Below are positions 54,658 to 63,888 of a stretch of DNA of 64,000 bases, one piece after another (within the stretch, counting starts at the first letter, position 1; each line of letters begins with the position of its first letter). The translations under genes and the position numbers were made by a program. The notes under the pieces are model-generated. The model was not told the DNA's origin. It saw only the letters and a list, made by a program, of their open reading frames with translations, and made no database searches. Origin of the DNA: Macrobrachium rosenbergii (taxonomy: Eukaryota; Arthropoda; Malacostraca; Decapoda; Palaemonidae); assembly GCF_040412425.1 (NCBI RefSeq), contig NC_089788.1:65892220-65956219 (forward strand). Reading direction: 5' to 3'.

Positions 54658-54763
54658 GTACTTGCTTCGGCAGTACATATACTAAATTGGAACGATACAG
54701 AGAAGATTAGCATGGCTCTTGCGCAAGGATGACACGCTAATCGTGAAGCGTTCCACATTTTTT
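54658..54763 (+). ncRNA. U6 spliceosomal snRNA copy inside a retrotransposon
   Basis: U6 RNA is the catalytic RNA of the spliceosome and is made by RNA polymerase III. This 106-nt copy has the 5' stem-loop GTACTTGCTTCGGCAGTAC (54658-54676), in which a G-C pair of the usual U6 is replaced by A-T on both sides, so the stem stays paired. The ACAGAGA box, the AGC triad in TTAGCATGG, the internal stem-loop CTCTTGCGCAAGGATGACAC and the 3' part GTGAAGCGTTCC are all present. It ends in six T. Compared with the usual sequence it lacks one A after ACTAA and one base near CGCTAATCG. No TATA box stands at the position a U6 promoter needs, so it is probably a retro-copied, silent gene. Identity is certain; activity is not. 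Confidence 0.93.
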
Positions 54764-55050
54764 ATGTTTACTATACGCACTCTAGTTGATTTACTTCTTC
54801 GTTCGCTGGAGTTCCCGCTACGTGTCGGGCGAATCGGAACTACTTTCACCACTCACTCAAGACCCGCCAGCTGCGGAAGAACATCCTCTTTCGTCACAGC
54901 CTTTGTATGAAGAGAAACTTCTTTCGTCTTCTTCTTCCTCTGATTATCAGACTCTGGCTTTTTTCTTAAGGATCTGTTTCCTGAGACTTTTCAACCTTCG
55001 GCTCCTCTCTCTCCACCTTCGCAGTTGTCTTTGTCTTAAGGGGAGCGTTT
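54764..55050 (+). pseudogene. DIRS 5 gag-like protein, second part
   Basis: The frame continues as VSGESELLSPLTQDPPAAEE and HPLSSQPLYEEKLLSSSSSS D, ending near 55050. This acidic, serine-rich piece resembles the linker before the RT in other elements. That gag sequence is found on both sides of the U6 copy shows the copy lies inside the element and not at its edge. Confidence 0.6.
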
Positions 55051-55680
55051 GACGAAAAAATCGGAAATCAAATTTTCTGGGATATTTTATTTATGGCATC
55101 ATACATATCCTGACTATCTTCTCAGAAAGTTTTATTTAAAAGTTCGCCACAGTTAGGAGTTATAAACAAAACAGTAACCTATCATAGTCAAATTACATTT
55201 TTCATATAATGTAATGATATTGTCAGTATATCGGTGGTAATTTCCTTTTAGCTATGAAATAATATCTAATGCGATCTATGGCAACCCTGTGGACATAGTA
55301 CGCATCAGCGAAAGACAGGAATGCCGCAGGGCAGTCAGTGGCAGTCAGTCAGTAGCAGCTCAGAGCTTGACTAAGTAAGACGTCGCGCTGGCCAACCTCA
55401 GCCGTGTTTTGACACTCGCTTCATTTAGCGAAGTTATATTACTTTGCAGGTCTATTTTTTGGCTTTTCATTATGTCATAAAAACATCAAACTGTGTAACA
55501 GCAAGCAAATAAATACAGAGAAGCAAAAAATATCGTTTTTCTCAAAACTAAAGTTATCGACATTCAAACTGCATCTCCTTCATAACGCTTGCACCGATCT
55601 CAATGATACAAAAAGTAAACGAAAGCTAAATGTTTGCCTAACAAAGGGGCTTCCATGGGAAGCAACACGAGACCCGCACC
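55051..55680. other. A/T-rich foreign stretch inside DIRS 5
   Basis: Composition changes abruptly from the GC-rich gag to A/T-rich sequence and back. TGGCAGTCAGTCAGTAGCAG and several stop-rich frames lie in it. No transposon ends or coding motif can be named. It separates gag from the RT and is probably a nested insertion. Confidence 0.5.
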
Positions 55681-55689
55681 ACGAGAGAG

Positions 55690-56700
55690 AGTTTTTCCCG
55701 AAGGAATGTCACTTCAAGAGAGGTAGCAAGTGACTCCTTTCATCTCCAGACTCCCTTTGCAACCAGGCTTCATTTTGCACAAGCCTGGAAAGAGTGAGGG
55801 GCAGACGTTTGGTCCCTCCTACTGTTAGAGAGAGGTTACTTGATTCCCTTCCTGTCTCCTCTTTTGTTTTTTGTTTCCCAACTGCCTTCCTGTCAAACAG
55901 AAAATTGTTTGACCTGCTCAACAGATGTTCGAGCGGAGAGCAGTGGAACAGGTCTTGGACTTGGTGTTCCCGGGATTTTACTACAGATTGTTTCTAGTCC
56001 CAAAACTTTCAGTAGGCTGGAGACCCGTCTTGGACGTCAACAGGTCGAACAACTTGGTCCGGAAGGAAAAGTTCAAGATGGAGACCTCGCAGTCAATACT
56101 AGGAGCCCTTCATCCCGGGATTGGATGGTATCTTTGGATCTCCAAGATACTTATCTTCACGCCCCAATTCATCCACGTTCGGTGAAGTATCTCAGGTTGT
56201 CTTGGCGGACTAGACGTACCAGTTCAGGGCTCTCTGCTTTGGACTCTGCACAAACGGCCATACCACGTTGAAAACTCCGCTTCTCGTCCGATCAGCGGTT
56301 AAGCAACGTTGGGTCTGGTCAGTACTTGGATGGTTGACCGCCTGGGAACACCAGATGCTGTTGGCGCCACATTTTGCTCCGAGGGTGTTTACACGTCTCA
56401 TGAAAAACGTTGCGATGCAGTTGCATCTGTCGCACGTCAGGATCTCACTCTACTTGGACGACTGGTTGATTCGAAAGCGCCGTCGGCGAAGGTATCTGGA
56501 GGACCTTCAGTTGACTCTGCAACTCGTGAAGTCCCTGGGACTTCTGGTCTGTGGAGAAGTCGCAGCTGATCCCCTCACTGTCCTTTGTGTCTGGGAATTC
56601 AGATCTATTCAGCGGCTTTTTATAGCGTCTCCGTCAGCAAGAACGGCAACTTCTATGTACGGAAAAGTCTCGGCCTTCTTGGAAAAGGAAACATGCTAGG
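55690..56700 (+). pseudogene. DIRS 5 reverse transcriptase, interrupted by 5S rRNA
   Basis: ERRAVEQVLDLVFPGFYYRL, then GWRPVLDVNRSNNLVRKEKF, motif A as MVSLDLQDTYLHAPIHPRSV, then motif B, split: FRALCFGLCT before position 56253 and APRVFTRLMKNVAMQLHLSH after 56375. The catalytic loop is SLYLDDWLI with both aspartates kept. Frame changes occur near 56115 and 56210. The sequence between the two halves of motif B is a 123-nt 5S rRNA copy without a stop in the RT frame. Other RTs in the window run through this point without a gap, for example FGLNIAPRIFTK in DIRS 1. Confidence 0.9.
56253..56375 (+). rRNA. 5S rRNA copy inside the DIRS 5 reverse transcriptase
   Basis: 5S rRNA is part of the large ribosomal subunit and is made by RNA polymerase III. 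The copy starts AACGGCCATACCACGTTGAA and holds CTTCTCGTCCGATCA, then the internal promoter: a box A in AAGCAACGTTGGG and a box C in TTGGATGGTTGACCGCCTGG. It closes with CCAGATGCTGTTGGC at 56365, followed by GCCACATTTT, which has the oligo-T of a polymerase III terminator. The first few bases of a full 5S are missing or merged with the target. Against the usual sequence there is a 2-nt deletion near GATCAGCGG and a few substitutions. The insert is 123 nt, a multiple of three, and open in the RT frame. Identity is certain; function as an rRNA gene is unlikely. Confidence 0.95.
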
Positions 56701-56879
56701 TGAAGGAAGGAATGAGTCTGCTGGGGACCATTTCCTCGCTGGAGAAGTTTGTTTTCTGGGAGTCTGCATCTCAGGCCTCTTCAGTTCTTTTTGTTGGAGA
56801 ACTGGCAAAGCAAGGAAGACTTGAAAGAGGAATTGAGAATTCTTCCTTATATAAAGAGGATCTGGGGTGGTGGCTCGAT

Positions 56880-57175
56880 CCAACGAAATTGCAGAAAGGG
56901 ATCTCCCTCAAGCTTCTGAACCCCAACCTAGTGTTGTTTTTCCGACGGGTCGTCAACAGGTTGGGGGGCAACACTAGAGGGAGAGGAAGTGTTAGGAACC
57001 CGGAGAGAGGAACAGGTGTCCTGGCACATCGACTTCAAAGATTTGGCGGCTATCTTTTAGCTCGCCAATTCTTCGAGGTCCAAGTTTGCAATCGTGTAGT
57101 TCTAGCAAACTCGGACAATACTACTTGTTCCCTGTTCAGCCTTGCAAGAGAGATTATTCTTTGAGCCTATGCTCG
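56880..57175 (+). pseudogene. DIRS 5 RNase H domain
   Basis: KLLNPNLVLFFRRVVNRLGG corresponds to the first block with the catalytic Asp changed. LAHRLQRFGGYLLARQFFEV lines up with the second, and NRVVLANSDNTTCSLFSLA with the third, which keeps SD. One or two frame changes occur. It resembles the DIRS 4 RNase H in spacing. Confidence 0.7.
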
Positions 57176-57790
57176 CAACATTTCGATTCTCACAAGTTTT
57201 GTTGCAGGGGTCGAAAATGTTCGAGCAGACCTGCTCTGTTGGCGCCATCAACTCCTGCCGAAGGAATGGACCCTTCATCAGGAGGTTTGCCAAGATTTTT
57301 GGAAATTTTGGGGTCGCCATCTTGTGGATATTTTCACGACCTCAAGAACAGCGAGGCTCCTCTATAAAGCTCATCTGTACTCGACCCTGGGGCAGTTGCG
57401 ATAGTTGCTCTTCCCTGGGATTGGACGGGAATAGATGTTTACGCCTTTTTCCCCGTTCTAAATTCTGGGAGAAGTCATACGCAAGTTCGCGGCCTCACAA
57501 GGGACGAGGATGACTCGTCCCACGTTTTGGCCTTGAACCACTGGTTCTCGGAGTTTCTCTTCTGGTTGGTAGACGTTCCGAGGACCCTTCCTGAGAGCAG
57601 ACCTGCTCATACAAACCCACTTCACGAGATATCTTTGAATCTCCCCGCTCTGAACCTGACTGCTTTCAGACTATCGAAACTTGGTCAGAGCGAAGGGGTT
57701 TTTCTGGCCAGGTGGCACGGGCCATCGCTAGAGCCAGAAGTTCTTCATCTAAAGGATATATCTAGCGAAGTGAGCAACCTTCAAAGGTTG
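57176..57790 (+). pseudogene. DIRS 5 linker between RNase H and recombinase
   Basis: In shifting frames I read QLLPKEWTLHQEVFARF, then DIFTTSRTARLLYKAHL (a VDLFAT-like landmark), then a proline-rich part. The linker is common to DIRS elements and has no known catalytic role. Confidence 0.55.
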
Positions 57791-58640
57791 GTGTAGAAAG
57801 AAGGGCTTTTCCTCTTCCTCTATCACTGTGAGCCAGGTTGCGGATTTTCTCCTTTACTTAAGAGAAAAAAACTCGATATAGCAGTTCCGACTATCAAGTG
57901 TTATCGGAGCATGCTTTCGATTGTATTCAGACACAGAGGATTAGCTTTGTCTGACAATAAGGACCTCCACGATCTTACGAGCTCTTTCAAGACGTCCAAG
58001 GTTCCTCAGCTAATTCCCCTGCTTGGAACTTGGACGTAATGCTCAAGTTTTTGATGTTTAGTCCTTTTGAGCCTCTCCACTCTGCATCTCTTAAGGATGT
58101 TACTCGAAACGGCATTCCTCGCGCGAAGAGAGTGAGCGAAGTTCGAGGCCGTCATGTGGGCTTCAAGGAACGCAATGCTGTCTATTCTTTAAGCCCTAAG
58201 TTCTTGGCTAAGAATGATAGGTCTTCTAACCCTTGGCCTAGACACTTTGAAATTAAAGGTTTAGCAGACCTTATTGGACAGGAACCTGTGGGAGTTCTAT
58301 GTCCAGTTAGAGCTCTCAAGTACTACCTTAAAAGAACACAGGACACTCGTGGTCCCTTGGATGTTTTATGGTGTTCTGTGAGGCAACCAGTTAAACCTAT
58401 GTCGAAGAATGCACTGGCATTCTTCATTAGGGACGTCATTAAGGACGCACACTAGTTGTGACAACTCCAACTTCAAGTTGTTGAGAGTTAACGCTCACGA
58501 GGTGAGGGCAGTTGCTACCTCCATGGCGTTCAAGAAAAATATGGTACTCAGTGACATTTTTAGTGCCACATTTTGGCGAAGTCAATTCAGTGTTTGCCTC
58601 ACACTCTTGGCAAGATGTTTAGGTAGCATACGAAAATTGC
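57791..58640 (+). pseudogene. DIRS 5 tyrosine recombinase
   Basis: SSSITVSQVADFLLYLREKN starts the core-binding domain. ARRVSEVRGRHVGFKERN-like sequence at about 58110-58170 (seen as AKRVSEVRGRHVGFKERNAV) holds the first catalytic Arg. VNAHEVRAVATSMAFKKNMV (58480-58545) holds His-x-x-Arg. The C-terminal Tyr region is frame-shifted. Stops at about 58452 and elsewhere disable it. Confidence 0.85.
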
Positions 58641-59067
58641 TTTTCGCTGGGACCATACATTGCTGCTTCAGCAACCTTGGGGACAGGGGGTAACTCTGAT
58701 CCTATCCCCTTTTTAATTGTGTTTTTGTGGTTGTTGGGTCGACTACTGGAGGCAGTCTTCCCAATCCTTTGCAAACTAACGCTTTAGGTGTTGGTTAGGT
58801 GGTTAGTAATGCTCTTTTGTCCTCTTTGTATGGTCTATGATCTAGTCACATTGTGGTCACGCCCCCGTTGACAGATCATCTAGAAGTCGCCAGCTATATA
58901 GGTCACTACCTCGCTGGGGTCTCTAGTAAAGCAGAAGCAGACTAGAGTGACAGTAACCACTCAGTCAGCTACGCTATCAGATAAGGAACCAAAATAATTT
59001 TACCAATACTTGGTTTTTTCCCTAATTCTTGGCTGTCTCTACCCCCCTCCAAAGGTGGTATTCAGCT
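58641..59067 (+). other. DIRS 5 3' untranslated region
   Basis: No motif recognised before the terminal hairpin. Confidence 0.5.
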
Positions 59068-59159
59068 ATATATATATCTGGCAGGTAAGTCTCATGAACA
59101 AAATGATATTTTAATGATAAAATAAAGTTTGTTCATACTTACCTGGCAGATATATATAT
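59068..59159. other. DIRS 5 terminal hairpin with U1-like site and AATAAA
   Basis: Left arm TATATATCTGGCAGGTAAGT (59071-59090), then CATGAACA, apex ATTTTA-ATGA-TAAAAT, then TGTTCATACTTACCTGGCAG in the right arm. The donor word GTAAGT at 59085-59090 lies 30 nt before AATAAA at 59121-59126. The right arm ATACTTACCTGGCAG (59135-59149) equals the first 15 bases of U1 snRNA. Confidence 0.92.
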
Positions 59160-59201
59160 TCATATTGCCCTCCCTCCTCCCCTCAGGAGACAGTGGCGTT
59201 A

Positions 59202-59370
59202 GAAAATCTGAATAGAAAATGGGAATGGTTCCTGATACCCGCCTCCCAGCGGCGGGAATGGGTACTAACCACCTGACCGGCCACTGCGTGTGTGCCATTG
59301 AAATTTGAAATTCTGTCGGACCTTTGGAGAATACAGCTATATATATATCTGCCAGGTAAGTATGAACAAA
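59202..59370 (+). repeat. DIRS 5 right inverted terminal repeat
   Basis: Reverse complement of the left repeat. It ends CTGCCAGGTAAGTATGAACA, with an 11-nt perfect splice-donor consensus CAGGTAAGTAT at 59353-59363. Confidence 0.95.
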
Positions 59371-59439
59371 CTTTATTTTATCATTAAAATATCATTTTAC
59401 AACAGTCATGCAGAACATAGTATCAAAGAGTATTCAGTG

Positions 59440-59960
59440 GAAACTGCTGAAAAAAAGGCGCACAAATTGCAGTAAAAGAGGTATGCAGTGTGACACTGGG
59501 GAAGTGTTTTAGAGAACAGGAGACATGATGGTGGAATGAAGGTGTACCAAGGAAAATTCTAGGGAGGTTTTAATTCATGTTGTAAGGACAGTGAAGTAGG
59601 AATGGAATCAGAATCTCGGTATAGCAGAGGTAAAAAAAGAAAAATGTTCAAGATAGCAAAGTGGCTGAAGAAAGTTGCAAAAGATGTAGAAAGGGTAAAG
59701 TACACAGAATGCGAAAATAGGGAAGTTCAAGTCACAGAGGTAATGGAACAATGGAGGCTGGATGAAAAAAGTGATGAGCTAGAGAATATTGGCATAATTT
59801 GGGGACCAATGGAGAACATAACAACATAACAAGTGAAGTAGTTACAAAGAAACCTTAGAAAGATGAAAAATGGACAAGGTCAAGGGCCATCAAGAATAAC
59901 AAATGACAACAAAGCAGCACGAGAGCTTGTCATTCATGAGCTTGTTAGAATAGAGTGTGT
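59440..59960 (+). pseudogene. LINE scrap upstream of an RT domain
   Basis: In + strand frames: ETWWNEGVPRKILGRF, then RKMFKIAKWLKKVAKDVERV, then ENREVQVTEVMEQWRLDEKS, then RNLRKMKNGQGQGPSRITND. The order WWNEEV, KQRxxKDV, VMERWxxYF and MKxGKAxGPSxIT is the usual stretch from endonuclease to RT start in some LINE families of invertebrates. Only this segment remains. It lies just past DIRS 5. Confidence 0.7.
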
Positions 59961-60074
59961 ATATGAAAATTTGAAAAGGTAGAGAAAGGGCCAGTGATGG
60001 TCTGCAGAGGAAAAGGAGATGCACTGCAGTGTTGAAATTACTGAGTAGTAAGACTGCTTAAGTATAGTATAAAA

Positions 60075-60440
60075 ATACAGTAATCCTTCAGTTATCCGGA
60101 TCGCCGTTATCTGGAACTTGACATTATCCAACACCTGGACCAGGGGCCAAGACCCCAAAGAGATATATGATACATAGGCTATTTAAATTTTTAAAAATTT
60201 TAAAAAATCGCTCTCCAAATCACTGTGCGTCCTCAGGAGAATGCTGGTAACACTGCTTACACTCAGACAAACAAAAAGGATTTTTGGGGGGTTGGGGGAG
60301 GCCTCACGAAGTTTCCAAGGGAGAGGAAGGGCAGTGAGGCTGTGTAGAGAAAGGGTTGTTTTGGGAGGTGGGTGGTGCTGGGGAGCACTTTCCCTGGCTG
60401 GGAGGGGGTGGGGATGCAGCATTGGGTGGGTAAAGAGGGC
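60075..60440. other. Possible pogo-type transposon end and G-rich stretch
   Basis: CAGTAATCCTTCAGTTATCC at 60078-60097 has the CAGT-CC-TTATCCGGA style of pogo-type ends. A G-rich tract (GGGGGGTTGGGGGAGG near 60285-60300) follows. No coding sign. Confidence 0.5.
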
Positions 60441-61090
60441 TAGGTAGACGTCTGACTGGATATGGTTTGTTTTGTTTCATGTTGTTCGTATGACTTTATG
60501 CATATTTTATGCTATTCTCACTTATATTTTTACTGTATTTTCTCATTTTTTTTAAACCCAAAAGGTAAATGTAATTATGTGCATAGGGTACAAGAGAGAG
60601 AGAGGAAGTATCAACAGTGGTAAAATATTCTCTTGTGTACTGTTATGATATGAGCAATAACCATACTTAGAGTCAACTAAAGTTGTAATGAAATACTCTC
60701 AGTAAATCAAGCAAAGCCCCCCAAAAAATGGTAAACATGATACCGCACTAAGAAACACACAATATGTAGAAACTTGTTAGAGCTTGTTTCATGTTGGTAT
60801 ATTTATGATTTTTTATTTATATTTTACATTATTTTCATTTTTACTTTTACTGTATTTTCTCATTTTTTATTTTTACAACCCAAGAGATAAAAGCAATTGT
60901 GTGTGTAAGGTGCAGCAGAGAGAGAAAAACAACTGAGATGAAATATGAACAGTGGTAAAATATTCTGTGTACTGTTATGATACGTGTGATAATCATACAT
61001 AGAGTCAATTAAACTTGTAATGAAATACTACAGTAAATCAAGCAAAGCAAAAAAGACAAATGGCAAACATGACACAGTGCCAGAAACGCA
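60441..61090 (-). repeat. Dispersed repeat, inverted, with internal duplication
   Basis: GGTAAAATATTCTCTTGTGT at 60619 and GGTAAAATATTCTGTGTACT at 60953 begin two imperfect copies about 334 bp apart. Both match the reverse complement of 28670-28760 and so belong to the family at 5770 and 28400. Confidence 0.75.
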
Positions 61091-61645
61091 CATGAACTCA
61101 CACACTGTAGAGACGGTATTGTCAACAGTGATGAAATGCCACATGTGGATGTAAACACACACACGCAGGCATACAAGTAAAGCATCCATGATATTATGAG
61201 GTAATGGAAAAATCATTAAAACAAATAAAACAAAATGATCAACTACTTTTTAGTTGTGTCCTTAAAATGAATTTGCTTTAAACAGTTGTTATTGAGAAAT
61301 GCCATATGTACTAAAGATGTAAACACAGATTGTTGTAGTGTGATACACAAAAATAATTTATGTGTTACATACCAAACGAAATTAATTGTAAGTAGATTGT
61401 ACTGGGCTGGGCTTTCAAACAAGATTACCAGACTGATGGCTTATGTAACAATTCATAACCATCTCTTACAATTCACAACCACTTGCCAAAGAACTGACGT
61501 AAACAACATTAGGTATGACATAAACAAAAGAATTGGGAAGTAACAACAACAAGGCTGATGGCTAACATAGTGTTGTTGTCTCCAACAGTTTAGCTCTTTG
61601 TCTCTGTTTGAGACACAATGTAACAGGAGTTCCATTTTGTCTCTT
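61091..61645. other. Unassigned intron sequence
   Basis: Includes (CA)n at 61147-61160. The part 61480-61560 shares words with 48985-49110. Confidence 0.45.
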
Positions 61646-62160
61646 TACCCAGATGTCTGGCTGACAAGTAGTGTAATACTTACTTTACAGCTCAGAGGCT
61701 TATGACTCCTTCCTATACCTATCCTTGGTGAGGAAGTGAGACCAGGTCAGTTGAACCTCCAGTTGGTTCTGAGGCTTTCTCTCTCTTCCCTCCAAGAGTA
61801 AGTCTCCCTTATGTTAAGACCAAAGGTTTGGTCTGTGTATGAACAAAAGACAAATTTTAAATCAGTTTTTATTTTTCATAATTAACCTGTGATCTTAACA
61901 TATACTGCCCACCTCAAGCTAATCCCTCATTTCCACCTGGGCCAGAGAAAGCTGACGCTATCCTCTGGAGATGGGTTGTAAGAGGTCGGCTTCTCTTGCC
62001 TACCACCATCTTGTCCATCTCCCAGTGCCACCAATTTCCTTGTAACTTTTTTTATTTAACTGGACTCCAGCTGGCACTAGAGAACTTTTTCCCTTATGTT
62101 AAGACCACAGGGTTGTTAGTTATAAAAAATACAAATTGATTTAAAATTTATCATTTTGCA
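61646..62160 (+). mobile_element. DIRS-type element 7, lone right end
   Basis: A terminal hairpin at 61810-61902 followed by a stretch ending CCCTTATGTTAAGACCACAG (62092-62111), which repeats the hairpin's left arm. This is the same layout as the right ends of DIRS 1 to 5. No coding part is attached, so it is a truncated copy. Confidence 0.65.
61810..61902. other. DIRS 7 terminal hairpin
   Basis: Outer stem TATGTTAAGA (61810-61819) with TCTTAACATA (61893-61902), inner AGGTTT with AACCT, and an A/T-rich apex. Longer and looser than the others. Confidence 0.7.
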
Positions 62161-63545
62161 ATTTTGAGGAATTTTTCTTTTAACATAAAATATGTTAGTT
62201 TACCTTAGTACTTATATGTAAAAAATAAAGATCATAATTCAGGTAGTACATTCATTTCTTTTAGCAACTAAAGAGTGATTCTTCTCATTCTTTTAGAAAT
62301 AGGTTCAATCAGCTGATTCTGCAAACATAAACATGAGTCATTGCGTGGCAACCGATTGATTTCACTATACTTACGAGTATGTTGATGTAACATGGTAATA
62401 ATACAGTATAAATAGATTCAGCATGTGAAATATCAATTTCATTAACTTACCTTTATCTTGAATACTGTACAGCTGTAATAGCCTATTTGAACTTATGCAA
62501 ATGGATACTATGAGTGTAACATCTAGCCTAGGTCAATAGTTCACATATACACAATTTGTATCTTATGTATGGTAATACAATATGGTAACAGCTGATAAGA
62601 AAGTTGCTGTATAAAAATACATTAATGGTCATAAACCCATGGTAGGCTGTGGGTAAACACAGATAGGCTATGTACAGTCGGCCAAATTAGAATTGGCAGT
62701 TTCATAATTTTTCGATCACCTGCCTGACGCACGATTCATGCCTGATTAATATATTTTTCTGTTCGAAGATGGAGTAAATCTTATGTAATGGCGTTAAAAA
62801 CTGTCACTGTAATCTTTAGAACATCATGTTATGTTATTACATAAAACTAGTTTCCATATAACAAAATTCACGTGAACGAAACGAAGTGATAAAAAACGTC
62901 GAATCACGACCACTGCCATAATACAGTGGTGCCACATTTCCACAGCACTGACTTCTATGGTAGCCTAAGGTTTAAAGTCATTTAACCCATAGCTTTCCTT
63001 CATAGTCTAACGATCATTTCCTGTAACTTCCCCTAAGTTAATCACAATAATTTTTTACATTTACTAAAACAAATTTAAATAAAGTTAAGCTACCATAATT
63101 AGATGGATCCCTAAAGCTGCTGTCATTCTGATGTCGTCTGCATTCGACGTGTCAGTCATCAGACATTCCTGGCTCGATCAACTTCTGCTGCTTCATGATT
63201 CGGCGCAAACAGCCACTCTTTGATGGCTTTTTATTCAGTCATTTTTATGTGAAAAGATATATAAATATGCAAATGGCCGAGAATATAGGACAATGAATCA
63301 TAAAATATAAGAAACTAATATATCTGGCCGCAATAAACCCCTAAAAAGAGTATGAACATTTTTTTCCACATTTGGTTTGGCAGACCGTAAAATGAGTACC
63401 CCAGTTCTGCATCAAAACTTCCACACCGGAAGAAGCCACATCTGCACGTTTCGGCAACAATAGGAGACAGCTATCACTAGCAGCATCGCATAAGCATAGT
63501 CCTTATATTATCATTTCAATATATAGTTGATAGTAGTTGAACGAT
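62161..63545. other. Unassigned intron sequence
   Basis: The part 62255-62335 (TTTCTTTTAGCAACTAAAGA, AATCAGCTGATTCTGC) matches 6070-6165, so at least this piece is repeated. No gene or SMC6 exon seen. Confidence 0.45.
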
Positions 63546-63569
63546 TTCATTTGTTAAATTTTACAGAAA

Positions 63570-63888
63570 ACAATGGAAACTCACAAAATGCTATCAAAGA
63601 TAAAAAAAAAAATGTGTGAAAAATTGGCCTACAGTGGAACTCCTCGAAGCCCCAGAAAAGAGCTAGACCATAATGATAGTTGCAGCTGTCAAAGAACAGC
63701 CCCAGATGACAGCAGCTGCTGTGAAACAGCAGCTTGGACTGCAAATACGTGTGCAGACTGTGCGGAATAGGTTGCATGGGGCAGGAATGCGTCACAGGAT
63801 TCCGACAAGGAAACCGTTGCTAAAGCAACCGCATAAAGAAAAAAGGATGGGACTTGTTTATTCCTATTATAAACTGATAATTATGTAG
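63570..63888 (+). pseudogene. Tc1-type transposase, N-terminal scrap
   Basis: The frame at 63673 reads MIVAAVKEQPQMTAAAVKQQ, then QTVRNRLHGAGMRHRIPTRK, then HKEKRMGLVY. These are the paired helix-turn-helix DNA-binding domains of Tc1-like transposases, with RNRLHGAGMRxR the second recognition helix. The frame departs from the family after GLVY and no DDE catalytic domain follows. The start is in another frame (63573). Confidence 0.85.

Larger units (their letters stand above)
52926..59370 (+). mobile_element. DIRS-type retrotransposon 5, host of U6 and 5S copies
   Basis: Inverted terminal repeats at 52926-53095 and 59202-59370, gag pieces, reverse transcriptase, RNase H, tyrosine recombinase and a terminal hairpin on the + strand. 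Three foreign pieces interrupt it: a U6 snRNA copy in gag, an A/T-rich stretch of about 600 bp before the RT, and a 5S rRNA copy inside the RT. Without them it would be about 5.6 kb. It lies in SMC6 intron 6. Confidence 0.93.
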
